Part shown: positions 33,791 to 46,877 of the stretch, in pieces
Position numbering within the stretch: the first letter of the stretch is position 1
How the letters are laid out: every line of letters begins with the position of its first letter
NCBI GenBank assembly: GCA_007570785.1
Contig: ML660201.1
Coordinates: 45,408,473 to 45,472,472, forward strand
DNA: 64,000 bases
DNA from: Antilocapra americana
Lineage: Eukaryota; Chordata; Mammalia; Artiodactyla; Antilocapridae
Reading direction: 5' to 3'
Made by a program: the position numbers and the translations under genes
Notes under the pieces: model-generated
Databases searched by the model: none
What the model was told of the DNA's origin: nothing
Seen by the model: the letters and a program-made list of their open reading frames with translations, nothing else

Positions 33791-35782
33791 CTGGGGAACA
33801 ACCCAAAATACACTTAGCAGAGCCAGTTACAAGAGCTGTGTTCCCCCAATCCATAGAGGGCAAGGAGAGAAGGAAGGGTCTGAGATGGCCCCAATGATCA
33901 TGAGGGGGAAGGTGACAACTCTAGCTCTGAAAATGAAATTTCTTTTCTACTAAAGGGGTACCTGGAGGACTTGGGAGTTTTAATAAGACTTCTGCAGCAT
34001 GGCACTAATTGAAAAGTCTTAGCCCATAAGAAAGAAGTACTGCCAAATGAGACAGATACTCTAGTTTTTTGTCCTAGGGAACTTTCGGCTGCATACTCCT
34101 TTGTCATTGTATGCTGCCAGGGCACCATACTAAAGTCTGGAGGGGCCCCTGGGAACAGGGAGTTCAGACTTCTCTGGACAGAATTTGGACTCTGTCCATC
34201 CTGCGGGGCTGGAGCAGTCTTTCTATAAGGATCTCCTCTGGGAACTCCCAAAGCTGACATGTGATTGCTGGAGATGGAACACAGTAGATCAACATGACCC
34301 TTGGGAAAGCAGAGGAGTCAAAACTAGCTTTTCTGAGAAGACGAGCTAATGGCTTTCAGTAAAAATTTAAAGATTAAAAAAAAATGAGTCTTTAAAGTTT
34401 CTTCAAGTTCCAACTGGAGTACACAGATGAAAACCCTGGCTTAAGGACTCCAAAGACTTTTACCTTCTCTTGGAAACTTCTGGCATGGGGCAGTTGAGCA
34501 CGGTTTCCTCTAACAAGGCTGCCTCCTCAGAAGAGATGGAGGAAAAATGACTTAATTTGGCCAGTTTTCAAATGTTTTTAAGTTTGTGGGACTATGATAA
34601 CTCTTTTTTAGTCTCTCAAATCCTTTTGCGACTCATGAAATCATTAAACATATATGTATGCAAAATATATACACAAACTAGTACATGAACCAGTTTTATC
34701 TGAAGAAATAGACATAAGCCATAATTTGTTTTGAGGATCAGATACATTAATGTACATAAAGCATTTAAGTAAAAAGGCCAGAACATAAAGAAGTGCTCAA
34801 TAAATTGTTATCTTCATTAGATGTATATGAAATAAATCACTTCTTTAGTTTTGCTAGTGAGTTACTGTTTATAAAGTATATAAAGCAGGTCTGGCCCACA
34901 GCCAGCACTGTGTCATTGCTGGTTAAAAGGATGGGCTACCAGGATGTGCCAGGGAGCATATGTTCTTACCTATTGTGAGAGTGTCCTGTGTAGGAGTTCC
35001 TAAGGGAGCAGACATTCTTGCCAAGCTCTTACGCTCTAGAACGTGTCTGCTCTCTGCTCTCCCTAACGTGGAGGTTGACTTGCTCCCACAGGAGCTTTTC
35101 AACAAAGGGATCCCTGTAGTCTCCCACCTGCCAACAGGAAGATCCCCAACAAGCTGCTTATCATGTCCCAACATCAGGGTTAAGAAGTACACACTGCATA
35201 GGAGCAGGGGGGCCTGGGGGGTGTCTCTCTGCCTCTCCTGAGAGGCTCTCCCAGTCTGTTTCTCTCCTAGTTAGATCATGAGAGATCACTGTCCAACAAC
35301 GCCAGTGCCATTCTACCTCATCATGTTTTCCCTGATGCTCGACATTTAGATACAAATACTGTGGCCAAAAGCAGCTAATCTGTAGGTATAAGCAGACTGT
35401 GAGAAAATTACTGTGGTGCACACATCACTGGCGAGAGCCTGCTCCTAGAAGGAACAGTCAACAGCTGTCACCTTCATTCTCTGCTTTATTCCACATTACA
35501 GAAAGTGACCTGGCTCAAAGGCAAAGGCCAGTGGAGATTGTGCGCAGGAAAACAGGACAGGAAGCATCCCTGGGTCTGTCCCTAAGTACACTCCTCTGAG
35601 TAAGAACCTAGAGCTTTCAGAGTGGAGATGGAGTTTGACTGGAGAGGGGAAAAGGGCAGCATGCGGACAACCATGCAGGGAGGGAAGCTGAGATGAAGGT
35701 GGTATGATGTGAGATGAGGTTCCGTGTGGAGGAGCCCCAGGTTAGAAAAGAAAGCAAGAAAACCTGAATGTTAGTTACTAAC
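33791..35782. other. DOCK3 intron 12
   Basis: 2.0 kb. A faint MIR-like end (GTGCTCAATAAATTGTTATC, about 34790-34810) is the only repeat seen. Confidence 0.6.
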
Positions 35783-35929
35783 AGTGATCTCCGCTGTGCA
35801 CTGTGGGCACCGCTGCCCTCTTACCGCCTCCTGAGCGTGCGATTTGCTCATGATGGTGAGCAGAGTCTGTAAGAGCACGTCCAAGAGGCTTTCCACCATC
35901 ATTTCTACCTCCTCCATGACATCTGCCTC
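35783..35929 (-). CDS. DOCK3: DOCK3 exon 12 of window (two possible donors)
   Basis: 147 nt, codons w475-w523. It reads EADVMEEVEMMVESLLDVLL, then QTLLTIMSKSHAQEA, then VRGQRCPQCTAEIT. I ended the exon at the GTTAGT donor because remembered DOCK3 sequence continues EITGEYVS. A better donor, GTAAGA, lies 42 nt earlier after QEA. It would remove the 14-residue CxxC segment without changing frame. The acceptor is CGCTCCAG. Confidence 0.9.
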
Positions 35930-38068
35930 CTGGAGCGAGCAGCGAGAGAGCAGTGTTAGCGCCAGGCTGATGCGCAGTGGGAAGTACTTACTAAATCAGC
36001 CACAGTCAGGAGTGGTCTTCTGACTTAGCTCTCAACACCAAGTTCCCAGCCTCACTGGCATGCAGTGTCAAGGAACCTGAAACAACGGCTCTGAGAGGAG
36101 GGGAGGCACACGTGTCTCTGTTGCCCTGGTTTGGGGGCTGAGGACTGATCCTAACACAGCAACATTCTGACACCTGCAATTCTGAACCTCAGGAAGATAT
36201 ATCAACCTTGATACACAAGGACGAAGCGAAGATCCTCAGTTAAATGTTTTCTTTGATTTTCCTAGAAAAATCAGGAGAGAGCACAACACTGCTGACTATC
36301 GCTCTGAGAAAATGGTAGAGTTCATACCACAGGATGTGGAGGCAGCACCTTCCCTAATGCACACAGAAGTATCTCAGTCTTCCTCAGGACCATTTTCTCT
36401 GTGAGTGACCTCACTCTTTGCCAGGCCTGACTGCTGCCCAGACATGCTCCCTCTAGCTCCTTGGCATTCCTGCTCATGTTCCTTGGTCCACCAGAAAGAC
36501 CCTGGTCTCAGTGTGGCCCTCTTAGGCAGCCTCACAAAAACAATGGGGCAAGCTTCCTCAATGAGGGCTGCTTCCCAGTCAGCAAGTTCTGAATTTAGGA
36601 AGAGTTGCGTGCTATTTTTTTCTAGACCTTTCACATGCAATCCAAATCCTACAGCATGATTATCATGATCTCACAGAGATTCCTGTTGCCTCTTCTCCAG
36701 TCCCTTTATACTATTACTGGTCCAAATGATGGCTCTTCGAGGAGCTGTGGGGTTAGTCTCCAACCCCACAAATACAACCAGATCACCTCCTTCAGATTTT
36801 CACTTGTTCCCATTCCTCTTTCATCCCTCCCCTCCCCTTGCTTTTCCACTGCAATTTTTCTCTTTCCTTTAGTGACCAGCCTCCTATCCCCTCAAGCTGA
36901 CCCTGGGTCACCAGTACACCTTACGTGCCTGGTGTTGCCTCTCTGAGGCCTGGTGGGAAGGAGAGCTGCCAGGCCTTGCCTGGAGCCAAGAGCAAACAAA
37001 AGGGCCACTACAGCCGCTGCAGTCACTCTGCCAAGGTGGGCCGCCATCACCAGATGGTCCTTTAAGTCTGGATACCAGATACCAGAGCACACTATTGAGT
37101 CCTTGTATCCTGTTCAAGCCAAGCACATTTTTTCTTCTCTGCACCTTTCCCATGCTATCTTCACAGACAACCTAACCTCCTATGTTTGTATCACTTGGTT
37201 CCTAGTATTTATTTTAAATGCACTTGAAATTTTATTCTCCAGAAACCTTAACTTAGGAAGATTGTGTAAATAAAGACTCAGCCTTATTTTAAATTTGTTT
37301 ATACTTTCCTATGGTTTTTTAAAAGAAATACTCATTTCTTCCACAGTATAAACATATAACATAAAGATAATTAAAATAAATTCCTACCCTTATCCATGCC
37401 TGATACATGTTTTTCTGCCTTCCTTACCTCCCCTCCCTTCTAACACGGGTCTCTTCTAAAAAACTAAAAATAAAGAAGAAAGAAAATAGGCAAAAGCACT
37501 ACCAGCTGAGACCTGAGCCCTCAAGAACCATTCCAGCATCCCATGAGGCTGAGAACTATTGTGGGCAACATGTATCGCTCGTACACCCTGTCTCATCTGG
37601 CACAGTATAGGAATGCCATATGGGTGGAATCAAGCTGCCAGGAAGCTGACAGAAAAGTCTGAATGAGCAAGCTGCCTCTCAGCCTGGGCCTGCCTCCTTG
37701 TGCTCATTCGTGCCTGAGTATCCTCAGAACACTCCCAGAATACAGAAGTAATGCCTTTTGATAGAAACAGAGCAAGCAGCACGGGATGGGGTTTTCTGGT
37801 ACTACAGATGACTATGTTTCTGGGTGTATTTACGGCAGTACTTTTTTTGTTTTGTTTTGTTTTAAATAGCAACACTGTGTTGTGTTGAGAAGCCTGCTGG
37901 GCACACACAGGCAGGCCTCCATTCACTTGGGCACCTTCCTGTCACTGATGAAAGCTTCTCTGACTGCAAAGTGAACAAAATGATCTTTGTTGGTCTGCCT
38001 CTGGCTAAAGTGACACAGGAGAGGGACAGAGCTTAGGGCCGGGAGTGGCACAGGTCTACGGCCACTAC
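35930..38068. other. DOCK3 intron 11
   Basis: 2.1 kb, unique except for a T-rich TTTTG pentamer run near 37845-37863. Confidence 0.65.
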
Positions 38069-38196
38069 CAGAGAGCTGGTCTTGACGATGGAGAAGATGC
38101 TGCTGAGAATCCCTGAGCAGATGAGCAGCTCCTTCTGCTGCCTCAGGTGAAGGTGGATGTGATGGAGAACCACCGGAAGCAGGATGCGGCGGGACT
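38069..38196 (-). CDS. DOCK3: DOCK3 exon 11 of window (helical middle)
   Basis: 128 nt, completing Glu w432 and encoding w433-w474. It reads SRRILLPVVLHHIHLHLRQQ, then KELLICSGIL and ends IVKTSSL. The His-rich helix is a recognisable DOCK3/4 stretch. The acceptor is CTCCCCCAG. The donor GTAGTG is weak at +4 to +6. Confidence 0.97.
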
Positions 38197-38944
38197 CTGG
38201 GGGAGAAAACACAAAGGTGAAGCAGCCCTTCAGAGAAGAACCAGCTACCTTTGGAAGCCAGGGGCAACAAAGGATGCAGCTGGTCTCCAGGCAAGTGGGG
38301 CCGGACTGAAGCCACACTGGAAACCAGCCCCCGCTGTGGGCAGGCCTAACAGCCTACTTCCCAGACATCTGAAGACATGTTATAGCATTTTCCATCCATC
38401 TTGCTTTTCTTTTTTCACATTTCAGGCCTCAATTATCTAGGGCCTTTTATGCAGGATATATGTTAGGAGACTATTATTTCCAAATGAAATCTCTTTATTG
38501 ACTAGACTTCAAATTAAACTGTATTTAAATGAGACACTTAGTTCTATGAACTATGCTGATGGAACTAACTAGCAGACTTGATATGGATTATAAATGGTTC
38601 CTCTTCATGATGCCCTGATGGCGTCCCGGCACTTCCACCCTCTTAAGCCTTTACTGTACTTTCCTCCTCTGGCCTGTGGGACGCTGTGTGAATCCACAGT
38701 AGTGAAAGGGACAAAAGAAGACTTTCACCTTGTCATAAGCCTTTGATAATTACCTAAATCTCTTTGCCAGTCCTACTGCATACATTAAAATATTTTTCTT
38801 TTCTTTCTACTTCAATGTTGCCTAAATAGTATCTTCATCAGGGGGGTGACTATATTTAGAACTCCAAATTCAGGAAGGTTAAATACTAAATCAAGCTCTT
38901 TTATAAACTCACTCTAAAACTTTAGGCAGGTTGATTCCTTCTAC

Positions 38945-39055
38945 AGGTTTGATTTCTCCCATCTATATAATGAGGTACTAATGGCCCCTTCTGCATTTAC
39001 TTCACAGGTGTGGTGAGAAGACAACGTGAAATACAAGTGTGAACATGTTTCTGGT
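38945..39055 (+). mobile_element. MIR-like relic
   Basis: The pattern TTTCTCCCATCTATATAATG, then TTCACAGGTGTGGTGAG resembles the middle and 3' part of MIR. Diverged, call tentative. Confidence 0.45.
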
Positions 39056-39763
39056 GTCTTGCACTCCTATGTGGTCAATGACCGTGTAATTAAAGTGGCA
39101 CCACAGCCAGCCAGCATGATTCAGTCAGACTACCAGTAACACAAACAAGTCACGGTATTCTGGATTTGTTGTACATATATGACCATAATTAAGTATTCTA
39201 GATGAAATTCAGAATGAAAATCTTTATTGGCAAAAGACAAATTACATGATATACAGGAGATGTGGGGGACTGTCTTGTCAAATACTTAAGAATATGTTGA
39301 AATAAAATGGAGTGACAACTATTGTATGTTTAAAAGGATGCCTGGATTAAAGAGAAGTTCCTACTGTCTTTTGTAGACCAAAATGCCAACAGAACAGGAT
39401 TTGTAGCAACCAATAGCTGCCTGCAGACAAAATAGCAGTTTGTTATTGGAACCTGCTAATGAAGAAACCAAAGGGATATGCTCTGAGAATGTAAGGGTTG
39501 GTTTCAAGACATCACTGGTAAAAGTCCTTCTGCCTCAGGAAAAACGCTGCAGCTCAGGCATTCAATGAACGTGAGATGCAAGTGAAAATTTGGTGGGGGC
39601 TTGTTATCGCAAAATCCAATTACATAGTTCCAGCCACATAAAAACAATTTTTCTTAAGTGGTTATGAGAAGCAGCAAGTACATGCCAAAGTATTAGAAAT
39701 AAAGTATGTCAGTGAGGGCAGTCTGCTGTCTGCCTTCACATATACTCAGAAAGCATCTGCTTG

Positions 39764-42700
39764 CCCAACACAGGAGCACCTCAATACATTAAGACAAACA
39801 CAGACATAAAAGGAAAAACTGACAGTAACATAATAACAGTAGGAGTCTTTAACGCCCCACTCACACCAATGGACAAATTAATAAGGAAACACAAGTCTTA
39901 AATGATATATTAGATGAGATGGATCTCACTGATCTTCAGGACATTTCATCCAAATACAGAAGAATACACTTTCTTCTCAAGTGCACATGGAACATTCTCC
40001 AGGATAGACCACATCTTGGGTCTCAAATCGAACCTCAGTAAATTTAAGAAAACTGAAATTGTCTTTTCTGACCACAATGCTATGAGACTAGATATCAATT
40101 ACAAGGGAAAAAACTAAGAAACACAAACACATGGAGATTAAACAACACATTTTTAAATAACCAACAGGTTACTGAAGAAATCCAAAGGATAATCAAAAAA
40201 TTTATAGAAACAAATGACAATGAAAACACAACAACTTAAAGCCTACTGGACGCAGCAAAAGCAGCTGTAAGAGGTAAGTTTATATCAATACAATCCTACC
40301 TCAAGAAACAAGAAAAACATCGAATAGACAACCTAACTACACCTGAAGCAACTAGAAAAAGAAGAAGAAAAAAACCCCAAAATTAGTAGAAGGAAAGAAA
40401 TCATAAAGATCCGAGCAGAAATAAATAAAAAAGAAATCAAAGAAACAATAGTAAAAATTAATAAAACTAAAAGCTGGTTCTTTGAGAAGATAAACAAAAT
40501 TGACAAACCTTTAGCCAGGCTCATCAAGAAAAAAAGATAGAAGAATCAAAGCAACAAAATTAGAAATGAAAAAGTAGAGGTTACAACAGACAATGCAGAA
40601 ATACAAAGGATTATAAGAGACTATTATGAACAACTATATGGCAATAAAATAGATAGCCTGGAAGAAATGGGCAGATTCTTAGAAAATCTTCCAAGACTGA
40701 ACCAGGGAGAAACAGAAATTATGAAAAACCCAATTACAAGCACTGAAATTGAAGCTGTGATCAAAAATCTCCCAAGAAACAAAAGCCCAGGACCAGATGG
40801 CTTCAGAGAATTCTATCAAACATTTAGAGAAGAGCTAACGCCTATCCTTCTAAAACTCTTTCAAAAAACTGCAGAGAAAGGAACACTTCCAAATTCATTC
40901 TACGAGGCCACCATCACCCTGATACCAAAACCAGACAAAGACAACACAAAAAAGGAAAACAACAGGCCAATATCACTAATGAACATAACTGCAAAAATCC
41001 TCAATAAAATTTTAGCAAACAGAATTCAGCAACACATCTAAAAGCTCATACACCGTGATCAAGTTGGGTTTATTCCAAGGATGCAAGGATTCTTCAATAT
41101 ACGGACATCAATCAATGTGATATACCATATTAACAAACTGAAAGGTAAAAACCACATGATCATCTCAATAGATGCAGAAAAAGCCTTCAACAAAATTCAG
41201 CACCTATTTATGATTATAACTCTTCAAAAAAATGGGCATAGAAGGAACCTACCTAAACATAGCAAAGGCCATATATGATAAGCCTACAGCAAACATTATT
41301 CTCAATGGTTAAAAACTGAAAGCATCCCCCCTAAGATCAGGAACAAGACAAGGGTGTCCACTTTCACTAATATTATTCAACATAGTTCTGGAAGTCCTAG
41401 CTACAGCAATCAGAGCAGAAAAAGAAACAAAAGGACTCCAGATCAGAAAAGAAGAAGTAAAGCTCTCACTGTTTGCAGATGACATGATACTGTACACATA
41501 AAACCCTAAAGACAGTATCAGAAAATTACTAGAGCTGATCAGTGAATTTAGCAAAGTTGAAGGATACAAAATCAATACACATAAATCACCTGCATTTCTA
41601 TATACTAACAATGAAAAATTAGAAAGAACAATTAAAGAATCAATCCCATTCACCATTGCAACAAAAAGAATTAAATATCTAGAAATAAACTTACCTAAGG
41701 AGATGAAAGAACTGTACACAGAAAATTATAAGACACTAATGAAAGAAATCAAAGATGAAATAAACAGATTGAGAGAAATTCCATGTTCCTGGTTAGGAAG
41801 AAGCAATACTGTGAAAATGACTATACTACCTAATGCAATCTACAGATTTAATGCAATCCCTATCAAAATTACCAATGGAATTTTTCACAGAACTAGAACG
41901 AAAAATTTCACAATTCATATGGAAACACAAAAGACCCCGAATAGCTAAAGCAGTCTTGAGAAAAAAGAATGGAGCTGGAGGAATCAAGCTTCCTGACTTC
42001 AGGTTGTACTACAAAGCTACAATCATCAAGACAGTATGGTACTGGCACAAAAACAGAAATACAGACCAAGAACAAGATAGAAAGCCCAGAAAGAAACCTA
42101 TACACCTATGGGTACCTTATATTTGACAAAGGAGGCAAGAATATATAATGGGGCAAAGACAGCCTCTTCAATAAATGGTGATGGGGAATCTGGACAGCTA
42201 CATGTAAAAGGATGAAATTAGAACACTTCCTAACACCATAATAAACACCAAAGATAAACTCAAAATGGATTAAAGACCTACATGTAAGACCAGAAACTAT
42301 AAAACTCTTAGAGGAAAACATCGGCAGAACACTTGATAACATAAATCAAAGCAAGATCCTCTGTGACCCACCTCCTAGAGTAATAGAAATAAAAACAAAA
42401 GTAAACAAGTGGGACCTGATTAAACTTAAAAGCTTTTGCACAGCAAAGGAAACTTAAGCAAGCTGAAAAGACAACCCTCAAAATGGAAGAAAATAATAGC
42501 AAATGATACAACTGACAAAGGATTAATTTCCAAAATATACAAGCAGCTCATACAACTCAATACCAGAAAAACAAACAACCCAACCAAAAAGTGGGAAAAA
42601 GACCTAAACAGACATTTCTCCAAAGAAGACATACAGATGGCTAACAAACACATGAAAAGGTGCTCAACATCACTCATTACCAGAGACATGCAAATCAAAA

Positions 42701-43539
42701 CCACAATGAGAAATCACCTCACACCAGTCAGAATGGCCCTCATCAAAAAGTCCACTAACAATAAATGCTGGAAAGAGTGTGGAGAAAAGGGAATGCTCTT
42801 GCACTGTTGGTGAGAATGTAAATTGATACAGCCACTACAGAAGACAGTATGGAGATTCCTTAAAAAGCTAGGAATAAAACCACCTAACCCAGCAATCCCA
42901 CTCCTAGGCATACACCCTGAGGAACCAAAATTAAAAGAGACACATGTATCCCACTGTTCATTGCAGCACTATTTACAATAGCTAGAACATGGAAGCAACC
43001 TAGATGTCCATCGACAGATGAATGGATAAAGAAGTTGTGGTACATATACACAATGGAATATTACTCAGCCATAAAAAGGAACACATTTGAGTCAGTTCTA
43101 ATGAGGTGGATGAACCTAGAACCTATTATACAGAGTGAAGTGAGTAAGAAAGAAAGATAAATACCGTATTCTAACACATATATATATGGAATCTAGAAAA
43201 ATGGTACGGAAGAATTTATTTACAGGGCAGCAATGGAGAAACAGAGAATAAATAGACTTATGGACATGGGGAGAGGGGAAGAGAGGGTGAGGTGTATGGA
43301 AACTTATATTACCATATGTAAAATAGACAGCCAATGGGAATTTGCTGTATGGCTCAGGAAACTCAAACAGGGGCTCTGTATTAACCTAGAAGGGTGGATG
43401 GGGAGGGAGATGAGAGGGAGCTTCAAAAGGGAGGGGATATATGTATACCTATGGCTGATTCTGTTGAGATTTGACAGAAAATAGCAAAATTCTGTAAAGC
43501 AATTATCCTTCAATAAAAAATAAATACATTTTTTAAAAA
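39764..43539 (+). mobile_element. L1 LINE, 5'-truncated, with target-site duplication
   Basis: About 3.8 kb starting inside the ORF2 endonuclease region (readable SDHNAMRLDINYK) and passing into the reverse transcriptase (NKSPGPDGF, then [19 protein letters not shown]). It ends in an A-rich tail after the polyadenylation-like ATAAAAAATAAATAC. A 16-bp flanking repeat, AGAAAGCATCTGCTTG (39748-39763) and AGAAAGCACCTGCTTG (43540-43555), is the target-site duplication with one difference. ORF2 is split by several stops and frame changes, and ORF1 is absent, so the copy is inactive. It lies antisense to DOCK3. Confidence 0.95.
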
Positions 43540-44002
43540 AGAAAGCACCTGCTTGAAGCAGTGCTCACAGCTTGAGTGAATGCAGTGGCTTCCCTGAAAG
43601 TCTATGCTAACCATTGATTTTATCTTCAGTCCAGGAAGTGCTGAGGAGAGAAGTGCTTACCAAGAACAGTTACAGGGGGAGAAAAGCTGAATTTCTTGGT
43701 GGCAGCTTTAGTCTCAGTAATTCCTTACACAGGCAGTGTGAAGTTAAAGGGGGTATTTGTTTTGTAATGCAGATATGTGTAGCTCTGGGCTGAGAAATGA
43801 CTATTCTCATACTTTGAAAGTCAGACTTTAAAAAATTTGACCATCAAGAAGTTCTAATTATAAAAATTCTAATAATAATTGCTTTGTTAGCATTTTAGAT
43901 TTATTTCTGTGTCCTAGAAGCTTATTCCACAGTGTGATACTCTGCTTAAAGGACCAGGCTCATGCTAATTGTAATGTTTGACTACTGAATATTTGATCAT
44001 GT

Positions 44003-44218
44003 AAGACCCTGATGCTGGGAAAGATTGGGGGCAGGAGGAGAAGGGGACGACAGAGGATGAGATGGTTGGATGGCATCACCAACTCGATGGACATGGGTTT
44101 GGGTGGATTCTGGGAGTGGGTGATGGACAGGGAGGCCTGGCGTGCTGTGGTTCATGGGGTCGCAAAGAGTCAGACACAACTGAGCAACTGAACTGAACTG
44201 AACTGAACTGAATGTGGT
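44003..44218 (+). mobile_element. BovB 3' end with ACTGA tail
   Basis: Reads TAAGACCCTGATGCTGGGAA, then GATGGTTGGATGGCATCACC and GAGTCAGACACAACTGAGC, ending in five CTGAA pentamers. This is the BovB 3' terminus with its typical short tandem tail. Confidence 0.92.
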
Positions 44219-44279
44219 TTCAGGTATGAATCTAGAGGCTCCTTCTGAAAGACAGTTTAGGCTGCTGATTGCATTATAC

Positions 44280-44436
44280 TGTTTTTTTCCCCCCTAGTAT
44301 TATTTTTATTTTACTGACTGCACCAGGTCTTAGTTGTGGCATGTGGGATCTAGTTTCCAGACCTGGGACTGAACTTGGGCCACCTGCATTGGGAGTGTGG
44401 AGTCAGCCACTGGACCACCAGCAGGGAGCTCCCCAA
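44280..44436 (-). mobile_element. CHR-type SINE (tRNA-Glu derived)
   Basis: A T-rich start, then GTCTTAGTTGTGGCATGTGG, CCTGCATTGGGAGTG and CACTGGACCACCAG: reverse complement of the cetartiodactyl CHR family. Confidence 0.75.
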
Positions 44437-44477
44437 CCATATTATGTTGGGGAGGCTTTCCTGACCTCTTTTGGAGT

Positions 44478-44690
44478 GTGGTGTGCTCAGTTGCTCAGTA
44501 GTTTCCGACTCTTTGCCACCAGTGCTATGGACTGTAGCCTGCCAGGATCCTCTGGATATGGGATTTCCCAGGCAAGAATACTGGAGTGGGTTGCCATTTC
44601 TCCCTCCAGGGGATCTTCCCTTCCCAGGGATTGAATCTGTGTCTCTTAAGTCTCCTGCACTGGCAGGTAGGTTCTTTACCACTACTTAGA
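44478..44690 (-). mobile_element. Bov-tA SINE
   Basis: Reverse orientation: GTTGCTCAGTAGTTTCCGAC, then CCCAGGCAAGAATACTGG and GTAGGTTCTTTACCACTAC. Opposite in direction to the Bov-tA at 48480-48702 on the other side of exons 9 and 10. Confidence 0.9.
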
Positions 44691-45194
44691 ATGTGGAGGG
44701 CTCCCTGTCTATCTCTTTGTCTAACCTTTAGAGGCTCCTTCAAAGAGAGGAAAAGGAATCTGTCTGTCTGGTGAGGCAAGGAAACCACAAAGTGCGGTGA
44801 GCCCGCAGGGCCTCTGCTCAGGGCTTCTTTTCTTTCCTTGACTCATCCTACCTTCTTGGGCTAGACCTTTCTCTCTTGTTCCCCCTCCTTTTCCTCTGCT
44901 TTTTCATCCTGCTGGGGCTGTGACAGACCCTATTCTTGGCAGCTGGCTAGATTTGTGGGCCTGGAGGTTGCTCTGCAAGCCACCTCATGTGGGTCCCTGG
45001 AAATAAGCCATTGAGGGAGGCAGTAGGCCTAGGTTTCGGCTGCATTCTCTAACAGAGTTTACCAAAAACTCTGCATTTTAAGGGTCACTGACTTCTCACA
45101 TGATGGCTGGTAAAACTGATCCTTTGCTTACCACTTGGCCAATACCCTAATAAGGAAGAAGGGTGAGTCTGACTTTCATCCCAACTTGATTTAC

Positions 45195-45387
45195 CTGAGA
45201 AAGAAAACAGCCGGCTATCCACAGTTCTGGCAATGGACTGCAGCTTCACCACATCCATCGACTGCCCAATGTGCACAGTGCTGGGCATGCTCCCCAGAGT
45301 CCCTCTCACAAATTCCGCCACCTCCTGCACAGTGAACATCTGCAGGAGCTCATCAAAGATGGTTGGGAAGGAGTTGAGGAGTGCAGC
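45195..45387 (-). CDS. DOCK3: DOCK3 exon 10 of window (helical middle)
   Basis: 193 nt, codons w368-w431 plus one base; the longest exon here. It starts AALLNSFPTIFDELLQMFTV, passes VAEFVRGTLGSMPS, and ends VDSRLFSFS, with the next Glu split to exon 11. The acceptor is CTTCTGCAG and the donor GTAAAT. Confidence 0.97.
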
Positions 45388-46184
45388 CTGCAGAAGCATG
45401 TGAAGGTCTGGTTAGCTCAGAGTTAGGTCTGCGTGTATCTGTGTGCTTAGATAATGACACACAGTGGGGAGAGGTTGAGAGTTAATTTCAGCACCCCTGT
45501 CTTGAATGGGCTCTTCCCTGGCCTGTGACTCCCTCCATCCCCATAGCAGTCTTGGGGCTGAAGCAGGAGAACCAAAAAGGAAACCAAAACAAGAGAATTT
45601 ACTGGGATCCAGGCCACTAGAAGCTTTAGAACTTGCCAAGGAACTTGTTGGCAAGAAAAGGAATTATATAGAAAAATTAACTCCATAGCTGTTTTTGCTC
45701 ATAAAATGGATTTAACTTATTTGTCTGTCTCTATGATCAAGTCTTGACTTTCCAATTTCGGCCCCATATTCAAACCAGGAAACTCTCAAAGAAAGGAGGT
45801 CAAACATAACTGAGCGCCATTAAGCAGCAGTAGGTGAACTCCATTCACAGTCCTGCAGCCAGCAGCCCAGCTCTGAAAACTGGACCATTTCCCCAGAATA
45901 GTGACATTTATTTGAAACCATGAAACCTGAAGACTTTGTAAATTATTTCCTTCACATGCAATGCCTAGCAGTCTCAAGTGTAAATCCAAAAGGAGGGAGA
46001 ATGTGTGGATTTAGTCAGCTATGAAATCCTGAAGACTGCTGATGATGTTGGCCTAGAGTTCAGTGACCTCGATGGACTAGACAAGTGGTCTGTGTGCGTA
46101 CGCAGACTTCTCTCCTAGGATCTTAGCTCTGGGAGACCCATGCGAGTGGCTTCTTGAGAACAATCAGAGCCTCTGGGAGGCAGA

Positions 46185-46436
46185 ATAGTTTAGGAAAAAG
46201 AGAATGGGTTTTGAAATTGGACAGACATGAGTTTAAATCCCAGCAGTACCACTTATCTGCCACATAACCCTGGGTGAGTTACTGCCTAGTCCTACTTTTT
46301 CTTATCTATAAAATGGAGATGAGGCTATCAACCCATCTCCTCATATTGGTATGAGGAAGAAGTTTAGGTGCACCAGGTTAATTTCCAGTAGACTGCCTGG
46401 CACATGTACCAGACCTTCAATAAATGCTAGCTCTTG
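46185..46436 (+). mobile_element. MIR SINE, near complete
   Basis: The order is AGTTTAAATCCCAGCAGTAC, CCACTTATCTGCCACATAAC, TTATCTATAAAATGGAGATG and CTTCAATAAATGCTAGC. That follows MIR from the tRNA-derived part to the 3' end. Confidence 0.85.
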
Positions 46437-46749
46437 TTCAATCTCTCTCATCTAAATGGAAATAGCATGAAAGAGGCTCTTCACGCTGCTCAGTACTCTT
46501 AGATTATTAACCCAAGATTTACAAAGGGAAATGGAGTGTCGCCTTGAGACGAGATGAGAGTGCACTCTTTCTAAGTGGCAAGTTAGGGGAGGGGAGCTGT
46601 CTTTCCTGATTGCTTCATCAGGCAGTGAGACACTGTCCTTACTGATTTATAACTCCTTGCAGATTTATAACTCCCTGGGATATCAAGGAGATCATTTTTC
46701 AGTAATGAGGACCAGCACAAACACTAGATACAAAAAACAAAGGGAGGAA

Positions 46750-46877
46750 GCAGGTATTTCTTTTGGCTGTGTCACAGACCTTGGAGGACCATAATTCCCT
46801 GACCAGGGATTGGCAGTGAAACCAGGGGCCATGCTGATAAAAGTGCCAAGTCCCTGGACTGCTACGGAATTCCCAGA
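46750..46877 (-). mobile_element. CHR-type SINE fragment
   Basis: TTTCTTTTGGCTGTGTCACA, then CCCTGACCAGGGATTGGCAG and CTACGGAATTCCCAG resemble the cetartiodactyl CHR family in reverse orientation. Confidence 0.7.

Larger units (their letters stand above)
38197..45194. other. DOCK3 intron 10
   Basis: 7.0 kb, the largest intron here. It contains a MIR-like relic (38945-39055), the 3.8 kb L1 (39764-43539) and a cluster of BovB tail, CHR-type SINE and Bov-tA between 44,003 and 44,690. Confidence 0.8.

Noticed and set aside
39914..42813. Protein-coding open frames of up to 125 codons
   Set aside because: These are fragments of L1 ORF2 (endonuclease and reverse transcriptase) separated by stops and frame changes, not host genes.
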